A stretch of DNA of 64,000 bases from Conus ventricosus (lineage: Eukaryota > Mollusca > Gastropoda > Neogastropoda > Conidae): NCBI GenBank assembly GCA_018398815.1, contig CM031601.1, positions 36,753,113 through 36,817,112 of the forward strand, in the 5' to 3' direction. Below the pieces are notes generated by a model. The model worked only from the letters and a program-made list of their open reading frames with translations. It was not told the origin of the DNA and made no database searches. The position numbers and the translations under genes are program-made. Each line of letters starts with the position of its first letter. Position 1 is the first letter of the stretch. Below, in pieces: positions 57,591 to 64,000 of this stretch.

Positions 57591-59820
57591 GATCTGCACG
57601 GAAGTGACCATTTCCCTGTCCTTTTGCAACCTGTAATAACTGAAAACGTCTCTGTCTCTCAAAATCTAAATTATAAGAAAGCAAACTGGGATCTATTTGC
57701 AACCAATATTTCTAAGGAATTCCAGGACACTGATTTTCTTCAGAGTCCAGACCCAGCAGAATCTCTGACTAACACTGTGATCAAATGTGCTAAAGCCTGT
57801 ATTCCAGTGTCTTCTGACAAACTCCAAATGCCAAAAACACCCTGGTTCGATTCAGACTGCCAACAAATTTCCAAAGTTCGAAAACGGGCTCAGCGTCGGG
57901 TATACCAACGACCTTCGGGTCCCAGCGCTCGAGCCCATCAGAAACTCCGTGCCAAATCGAGACACACTTTCAAAATCAGTAAACGTCAGTCCTGGAGAAG
58001 CTTCTGCTCCAGGCTGACATCTAAAACTTCCAAGAAAAAAGTGTGGAACATCATTAAGAAAATCAAAGGGAAGAACACCTGTCCCACTGTGAACCATCTC
58101 AAGTTTTCGGACTCTTTAATAACAGAGAAGAAAGCAGTTGCTAATCTGCTTGCTTCAACCATTGAAAAGAATTCGTCCTCTTCTAACAAATCAGCCACTT
58201 TTGTCAAAAACAAAGCCCTTAAAGAAAATCACCCTGCAACTTTTCGTCAAACAAAATGGAAGACTACAATCTTCCTTTCACGTTAAACGAACTGAAATCT
58301 CCCTTACTTTCTTGCAGCGATTCCTCTCCAGGTATAGATGAAATCCATTATAAACTGTTGAAACATCTTCCGCAAGAAGGTCTGAACATACTGCTACATG
58401 TATACAACCATGTGTGGACTACTGGTTTCTTTCCATCTTCTTGGCGAAAAGCCCTCATTATTCCCATTCCCAAACCTGGAAAAGATCTTTCTAACCCATC
58501 AAACTACCGTCCCATAGCTTTGACCAGCTGCGTCTGTAAATTGATGGAGAAAATGGTCAATGCTAGACTCATGTGGAAACTGGAAACCGATGGCCTTTTG
58601 GCGAAAGAACAGTGTGGTTTCCGCAAACATCGGACTACAGTTGACCACTTGATTCGTCTGGAATCTACACTTCGAATGCCTTTCTGAATAAACAGCATGC
58701 AGTGGCAATTTTCTTTGACTTGGAGAAGGCCTACGATACCACCTGGAAGTCGGGGATACTTCATGATCTCCATGATCTGGGTTTTCGAGGTCACCTTCCA
58801 CTTTTCATTCAAAATTTTTTGGCAGAACGACAGTTTCAGGTCCGGGTTGGCACCACTCTCTCTGATGTTCATGAGCAGGAGTTGGGTGTTCCACGAGGGA
58901 GCATACTGTCTCCTGCCCTCTTTGGCATCAAGATCAACAACATTGTTAAATCAGTTCAGCAGGTTTCAGACTGCTCATTGTTTGTGGATGATTTCGCTGT
59001 CTACGCAATTGGAAGCCTGTACCCGAGTATCCAGCGCAGGCTCCAGCTTTGCGTGGATAAAATCCATCAGTGGGCGGATGAAAACGGTTTCACCTTTTCT
59101 CCTACAAAGACACAGTGTATTCACTTCCATAATTTCCGTCAGTTTTTTCCAGATCCTGAACTTCAAGTAGGGAAATCTCCCATTCCAGCTGTCAAAGAGG
59201 CCAAATTTCTGGGAGTTATTTTTGACCAGAAACTTCACTTCCTCAGCCACATCAAAAACCTCAAAACTGCTTGCCAGAAAGCACTGAATATTCTGCGGGT
59301 CGTAGCGCACACTGACTGGGGCGCTGATAAGAAAACTTTGCTGCACCTCTACAGAGCCTTGGTCCGTTCCAAACTGGATTACGGTTGTGCTGTGTATGGC
59401 TCTGCAAGATCGTCTTACCTCAAACTCTTAGACCCTATCCACCATCAAGGGCTTCATCTCTGTCTTGGAGCGTTCCGCACCACCCCTGTGTACAGCCTGT
59501 ACGCAGAGGCATGTGAACCCTCACTGTCCAACCGCAGGCTGAAACTGTCTTTGAATTATTATATCCGACTGTTCTCGGAACCAGAAAACCCTGCCTATGA
59601 CTGTGTCTTTGACCCTCCGTTCCAAAGTAAGTTTGAAAACAACCCGAAATGTATTCCGCCGTTTGGTCTTCGTATGCAGCCTCACGTGCGGAATGCAGGT
59701 CTAGACCTAGGAGTAGTGTCGGATTTTTCCAAGTTTCCGGATCAGCCTCCGTGGACCTTTTTCACACCAGAGATTCGTTTCGATCTTGCAGCTTTTCGCA
59801 AAGAGTCTACCAGCTCTCTG
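57591..59820 (+). mobile_element. LINE copy J, internal fragment in the opposite orientation
   Basis: Covers the endonuclease end (DDLHGSDHFPVLLQPVI) through RT to RNase H (FRKESTSSL), with neither 5' end nor 3' tail. It is the only plus-strand copy. It forms a 2.2-kb inverted repeat with 54662-56872 of copy I around a 718-bp spacer. Base differences from copy I (for example RAQRRVYQRPSGPSA against RAQRQVYQRPSGPNA) show it is not a mirror-image assembly duplicate. Confidence 0.9.
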
Positions 59821-59838
59821 ACTGGCTTTTCTATCTAA
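57591..59838 (+). pseudogene. ORF2 fragment of LINE copy J (best preserved RT in the window)
   Basis: First open piece to about 58286: endonuclease end and the basic linker (WNIIKKIKGKNTCPTVNHLK). Second, 58256-58687: the RT N-terminus (YNHVWTTGFFPSSWRKAL, NYRPIALTSCVCKLMEKMVN). Third, 58702-59838: 378 codons with FFDLEKAYDTTW, QVRVGTTLSDVHEQELGVPR then GSILSPALF, SLFVDDFAVYA, a connection region and the first part of RNase H. Two or three frameshifts separate them. The last frame runs four codons into flanking DNA (GFSI). Confidence 0.9.
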
Positions 59839-60045
59839 GCACTCTCATCTGCTTTTAGTTGACTTCAGCAATCAAGGAATAGCAGATAACCCAAGTCTGT
59901 ATAATGTTAGCAGTATGCACACTAGAGTAACCCCCATTACAGTTAAGATAATAAAGCTTATATAAGAGACTACCAACACACTAGTCAACTTTCAAGGGAG
60001 ATGAGTTTCTGCATCTGAACATTTTTAATTATATGTTCACTTGAA
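59821..60045. other. Intronic stretch, nothing recognised
   Basis: No gene or repeat family is recognised. Confidence 0.4.
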
Positions 60046-60172
60046 CTATCCCATCAAATTCAAGGTGAGAGAGATAACCTACATCAGCTCATTGCTTGCA
60101 ACATAAACTATGCCATCAGGTTCAGGGTGAGAGACATTACCTGCATCAGTACAGGCCACACAATGCAGAGAG
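60046..60172. repeat. 62-bp tandem duplication that includes an exon end and donor
   Basis: The block CCATCAAATTCAAGGTGAGA...TACATCAG near 60050-60088 repeats as CCATCAGGTTCAGGGTGAGA...TGCATCAG near 60112-60150, which spans the true minus-strand donor at 60141. The outer copy still carries a GT donor-like site after GATGTAG (minus strand). Confidence 0.75.
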
Positions 60173-60280
60173 CCACATGCCACGTCTATCACTTTTTTCC
60201 CCTGCAGAGCCGACACTCGCCGAGGCCGCCGCACATGATCATCGGTACCATGACCCAGCCGATGATAGTCGCCTTTTCCC
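60141..60280 (-). CDS. HERC2: HERC2 internal exon (RCC1-like repeat)
   Basis: A 140-nt exon. Minus-strand acceptor TTTCTACAG; donor GATGCAG before GTAATG. It encodes [37 protein letters not shown] and [10 protein letters not shown], matching the third RCC1-like domain of HERC2. The first base completes a codon from an upstream exon not in the window (phase 2), and the last base carries over to the exon at 52702-52607. This is the most upstream HERC2 exon here. Confidence 0.96.
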
Positions 60281-60790
60281 CTGTAGAAATCAACACCAAC
60301 AAGCTGGGAAATCATACACTTAACCACTAACATGATACAAAGCACTGCTTAATGTGGAACTATAAGGGGGAGGGGAACCTTGCACACAGAAAAAGAAAAG
60401 AACAAAAATATTACAAAAACAGAAATGGGTATCTTTTATCACAGTCCCTGTTTTGTTAGGTCTACTGTTTCATGTCAAACACTATGAAACTACAGTTTGT
60501 TTACTCCATTCAACAACACAAAACATCAATGAAAGTGTGCTAAGCTACCAGCCCATTACAGAACTATGCTTTTTTCTTTCATTTTTCTTGGCCAAAAGCC
60601 TCTTTTCAGTCTTGACACATAGATGTTAACTTCGTGGTGATCTCAGTTCTGCTGTTCCGTAAAGATCCATGCCTGTGGTAATTTTGTGTCAAAGCTGTCA
60701 GAGCCAGTCAACACACAGACACTATTGTTGGAGGGAAGTGCTCTTAGCCTCCACCCTACAGCTGGCGGGCTCACCAACTGTGCAATTACT
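60281..60790. other. Intronic stretch, nothing recognised
   Basis: No gene or repeat family is recognised upstream of the first exon. Composition is ordinary. Confidence 0.4.
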
Positions 60791-60957
60791 AGATAAGAGA
60801 TAATGTTGCTTATAGCCCAGCCGATCAGGGCTGTCACCACGTTAAAACCAACTCAAAAGTCATTCACTCACACAATTCTTTAAAATACATCTTCTAAAAA
60901 CCCATCCAAAAGTTTGTTAAAAAAACTTTCCACTGTAAAACCTCAGATCTGATGAAA
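60791..60957 (-). mobile_element. LINE copy K, short 3' fragment
   Basis: ATAAG tail, then the 3' block with a deletion that removes its central CGCAAAGGGCCACAT part, then 3' UTR sequence to GATCTGATGAAAAA. It then joins pogo-like transposase sequence directly. About 165 bp, an extreme 5' truncation or a later deletion. Confidence 0.85.
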
Positions 60958-61838
60958 AAACTCACAAACTTTCGGAATTTCACACAGGAAATAATAGCCG
61001 AGAATTTCATTGGTCAGCAAGACATCATAAATATGGATGAAGTCCCTTTGACTTTTGAGCTGCCTCTCAGTCGGACTGTAAACAAAAAAGGAGAGTCGTC
61101 CGTCACGCTGAAAACAACTGGTCATGAAAAAACCCACTTTACTTGTGTTCTGAGCTGCACAGCATCGGGAGAAAAGCTTCCACCAATGGTGATTTTTAAA
61201 CGGATTACGATGCCAAAGGAAAATTTCCCAAAAGAAATCGTTGTAAAAGTCAATAAGAAAGGGTGGATGCAGGAAACCTTAATGAAGGAATGGCTGACAG
61301 AGTGCTACGGCAAGCGACCAGGGGGGTTCTTTTGCTGGAATAAGGCCATGCTGGTTTTGGATAGTATGAGGGCCCACATAACTGACTCTGTAAAAAGACC
61401 AACTCAATTCCAGCACTGATCCCAGGAGGCACAACGAAATACTTGCAACCACTCGACATCAGTGTCAATCGTGCATTCAAAGTGGCACTGCGTGTTGAGT
61501 GGGAAACTTGGATGACCAGCGGAGAAAAATCATTCACCAAAACTGGCCGCTTGCGACGAGCAAGCTTTGCTCAAGTCTGCCAGTGGATCCTGACCGCATG
61601 GGGTAAAGTCAAGCAGTCCACCATTATCAATGGTTTTCGGAAGGCTGGACTGTGTGCTGCAGCAGACGACGGAGCAGCAGCGACCTTCACCTTGCCTCAA
61701 GAGGAAAGTGACAGTGAAAACGAGGCTGAAGTCAGTGACAAGATGGCAGAGGAAGCGCTACTAGTGCTGTTCAACTCCGACACTGAAGAAGAAGACTTCA
61801 GTGGATTTAGCGGACAGGACGATGATGACACTGAATAA
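60958..61838 (+). pseudogene. Pogo-type DDE transposase, N-terminus lost, one frameshift
   Basis: Piece 1 (to 61419) reads TNFRNFTQEIIAENFIG and NMDEVPLTFELP, then KTTGHEKTHFTCVLSC, PPMVIFKRITMPKENFP and MLVLDSMRAHITDSVK. Near 61395 the frame shifts. Piece 2 (61405-61838) reads SIPALIPGGTTKYLQPLDIS, NRAFKVALRVEWETWM, FTKTGRLRRASFAQVCQW and an acidic C-terminus (DTEEEDFSGFSGQDDDDTE). The three catalytic acids are visible in NMDE, LDSMRAH and QPLD. The family inserts by cut-and-paste at TA. The N-terminal helix-turn-helix DNA-binding part is missing where LINE copy K abuts, and the frameshift inactivates it. Confidence 0.88.
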
Positions 61839-61849
61839 ATGCGATAATA

Positions 61850-61985
61850 TGAACTTTATTTTTGTTGTATATATCTGCGGCTTATAAACCGGTGCGGGCT
61901 TATTGTGGAAAAAGTTCAGATTTTTAAAAAATTTAGTGGGTGCGGCTTATATACAGGTGCGCTCAATAGACCGAACTTTACGGTA
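61850..61985. repeat. Putative right terminal region of the pogo-type element
   Basis: Three related phrases, TGCGGCTTATAAACCGG, TGCGGGCTTATTGTGG and TGCGGCTTATATACAGG, lie just after the transposase stop. The block ends CCGAACTTTACGGTA, where TA would be the target dinucleotide. The matching left end is not present, so this is inferred from position and pattern. Confidence 0.5.
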
Positions 61986-62266
61986 AAACTAGTTTTATGA
62001 TATACTTACCTGTCCAAACAAATGCCTTATCTCTTACAAGGTGGAGCATCAGAAATTCCCCTCAAAAAGAAAGAACCACATGGAGAGCGGAGAGCCCGTG
62101 CACTCAACCTACTGGAACATGTGATAGTGCTCTCCCTTGAGTGAAGCATACTCACTTTACTCCCCAAAACAAATCAGTTTCATTCCTTTTCCCAACTGCG
62201 GGGAGAAGGGAGGGAGTTACAGCTGTTTGGACAGGCAAGTGTATTATAATACATGTACTAGTTTTA
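61986..62266. mobile_element. MITE-like element, second copy
   Basis: The left end AAAACTAGTTTTATGATATA and onward to 62022 is inverted at 62225-62266, with more mismatches than in the copy at 4950-5236. The interior is non-coding and differs from that copy. It abuts the pogo right end. Confidence 0.7.
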
Positions 62267-62279
62267 ATAGGAAAAATCC

Positions 62280-62500
62280 TTTTCTTCATACATACCTGTC
62301 CAAACAAATGCCAGAATATTGAAAAGGATGGTGGGAACTCACCAGGAAGCCCTTAAACTCATTCCAGCGTTCAGAGTCAATACCAAAAGGTTTATGAGTT
62401 CCTGGAGGTCAAAATATTGTTCCCACTCTCCCTTATACCATGGATATCAAGAAAAAACTGGTCAGGTTCAGGAAGAGGAGAAGATCCCTAAGTTGACCTA
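62280..62500. repeat. Second half of the composite repeat
   Basis: Matches 5685-5965 in several blocks (CCAAACAAATGCCAGAATAT, TTCCCACTCTCCCTTATACC, GTTCAGGAAGAGGAGAAGAT). Here it is not separated from the MITE by a SINE. Confidence 0.6.
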
Positions 62501-62800
62501 GCGTAGGCAGGTTTTGAACTGGTGTCTAGCAGGAATGGAGTTATATACACTGAAACACAAAATATAGCACAAGAGCAAAGTGCATTCACAATGACTTCAA
62601 GTCAATGTGGTAACCTAGGCCACTTCTTTCTTCTTAAACAATTTTTCACCAAAAAGTTAAAAGCGCCTGACGCTATTGAGTATACGGCAAAAAAATTATG
62701 CGTCAAATTTGCATGGTCCAAAGCCAATTGCAGCCACAATATGTCCAAACATAAGTTAAAAAGTTAAATTTAATGAGATTAGGACTACAGAGCCATTCTT
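62501..62800. other. Intronic stretch, nothing recognised
   Basis: No gene or repeat family is recognised between the composite repeat and the piggyBac-like start. Confidence 0.4.
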
Positions 62801-63530
62801 TTAACTCACTCGCTTCCAATGTCCGCAAATGCGGACGTCGTACGACGAAGTGTTCGCTACCAATGTCCACGTATACAGATTCGGATTTTGAAAATTTGTG
62901 CTGTCCGAGTGACATATCGGGTATGAAACTCAAGAACAGAGATGATTCCTTAGTTATCCCCTTCTAACTTTTCATTCACTTGAGCAGTGTGTGTGGCATG
63001 GCTCGCTCGCTAGCCAAAAACAACAAAGAGTACCGTTGGGCAGCTCTGCTCTTTGATTGAAAAGATGGCATCGCGACAAAGTGTTCGACACAGTAGGGCT
63101 GGTGAATTGTTAGTTAGCGTTGAAGATGCACTGGAAAAAATCCAGACTGAAGGGTCAGGTGTCGAAGAAGACATCAGCGATTCTTCTGATGAGGATTTTG
63201 ACCCCTACAGTGGGGAGACAGACGTGGATTCTGACACTGATGTGGGCGGTGATAGTGGCGAAGAAGCAGGCGAAACTGTGTCAGCACACAGGCCTCAATA
63301 ACAAGTGTTTGATTTGGATACTATGCTGAAATGGGGGAAGAAGTTGACGATTTAGGGGCTGTTTTCACTGACAATTGGACTGATAATTTTGATTTCTTTC
63401 CTCTCGATCATCTGTTCACAGGCACACCAGGTTTATCGAACGACTGGTCAGTCAACACTGCTCAGCCTTTGCAGTTCTTTGAGTTGTCTATGCATTCCGC
63501 AGATGTGGGTAAAGAGAAATTATAACTACA
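62801..63530 (+). mobile_element. Piggybac-like element, left end
   Basis: Begins at a TTAA (62801-62804) followed by CTCACTCGCTTCCAATGTCC and a perfect palindrome GTCCGCAAATGCGGAC. A second, partial copy of the CGCTWCCAATGTCC phrase follows near 62856. The transposase start is at 63065. No right end is seen before 64000, so the element is either truncated or extends beyond the window. Confidence 0.6.
63065..63525 (+). pseudogene. PiggyBac-like transposase, N-terminal fragment
   Basis: Piece 1 (63065-63301) starts MASRQSVRHSRAGELLVSVE and contains an acidic stretch (DSSDEDFDPYSGETDVDSD), typical of piggyBac N-termini, before a stop. Piece 2, in another frame (63331-63525), reads NWTDNFDFFPLDHLFTGTPG and AQPLQFFELSM, matching the start of the piggyBac DDE domain (FTG-x-P-G followed by a P-L-x-F-F-x-L-F motif). 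The catalytic domain proper is absent. The frame change near 63300 may be a frameshift or an unspliced intron. Confidence 0.7.
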
Positions 63531-63619
63531 TAAATTGTGCTAAGTGTAAATGTGTCATGTATGTTTTACACACTAAGTGAGTGCATATTTTTTGCAGTGA
63601 TCTATTCATGTATCAGCAG

Positions 63620-63690
63620 ACTAGGGGGAGAGAGAGGAAGGGGGAAGGGGGCAGGGAGGGGGGGGGGGGAGAACGGAGGGATAAACAAAG
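63620..63690. repeat. Purine tract
   Basis: A G/A-only stretch of about 70 bases with a G run near 63660-63669. Confidence 0.9.
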
Positions 63691-63727
63691 GGAGTGAGTA
63701 ATATAAATGTACTGAGTATGTGTGCAT

Positions 63728-63732
<5 letters not shown>

Positions 63733-63784
<52 letters not shown>
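63733..63784. repeat. TG microsatellite
   Basis: About 25 TG dinucleotides. Cys/Val open frames across it are artefacts. Nothing further is recognised up to 64000. Confidence 0.97.
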
Positions 63785-63788
<4 letters not shown>

Positions 63789-64000
63789 AGAGAGAACAGC
63801 TACACATGTTCATGTTTTGTAATTCTGTGCATGGGTATGTTCGTGTTTCCAGGTATATTTTTACCGATACTCATTGTGCAAAAATCCATAATTTGTGCAT
63901 TTATAGAATATGCTGTTAAATATAAAGTAATTTAGGTAATTAATGGATAATGGTGCTGGTATTATATAAAAAATCCAGGCTCGTTCTACTTTATAGCTTG

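Noticed and set aside
53641..59820. Twin-priming origin of the inverted copies I and J
   Set aside because: In twin priming the inverted part covers RNA upstream of the other part. Here J lies entirely within the region already covered by I, and the two differ in sequence.

Overview
The window is gene-poor, repeat-dense DNA from an invertebrate animal. The best guess is a marine mollusc, probably a gastropod: the I-superfamily (Nimb-like) LINEs, a tRNA-derived SINE of a type I associate with molluscs, and the host protein sequence all fit, but no species is claimed. The one host gene I can support is HERC2 (giant RCC1/HECT ubiquitin ligase), on the minus strand. Five consecutive internal exons lie at 60280-60141, 52702-52607, 33844-33753, 13822-13560 and 2039-1956. 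They join in phase, apart from one missing base in the fourth, and encode the end of the third RCC1-like domain and the linker towards the HECT domain. The rest of the gene lies outside the window on both sides. Four of the introns fill nearly all of the sequence in between. Layout from low to high coordinate: a 30-bp minisatellite (430-1540); a 52-bp tandem repeat at the donor of exon 2039-1956; a homogeneous 77-bp satellite (2048-4607); a MITE-like element carrying a SINE with target-site duplications (4950-5965); an ancient LINE ORF1 whose zinc-knuckle segment has grown into a 55-bp minisatellite (6277-7983); LINE copy A (7984-11038); old, decayed monomers related to the 77-bp satellite (11430-12990); HERC2 exon 13822-13560; a possible retroelement relic (15193-15600); a MITE (15966-16275) beside a 6.6-kb candidate DNA transposon with 38-bp terminal inverted repeats (16276-22897). 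From 23131 to 60957 the introns are packed with copies of one LINE family. Copy C, complete, sits inside copy B. E and F are joined and have doubled 5' units. Copy H sits inside copy G. I and J are inverted against each other. K and L are fragments. The window ends with a broken pogo-type transposase, another MITE and the start of a piggyBac-like element. The LINE is a two-ORF element read on the minus strand. ORF1 is a Gag-like protein with three zinc knuckles. ORF2 carries an APE endonuclease, a reverse transcriptase, an RNase H and a C-terminal CCHC motif. Its 3' end is a conserved hairpin-like block followed by pentamers (TTATC when read in element sense). No copy is intact. Nearly all copies lie in the same sense as HERC2. 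Three long stretches (about 34400-38940, 45350-50760, 53980-55000) have so many homopolymer indels compared with their sister copies that poor consensus quality, not biology, probably explains part of the decay.
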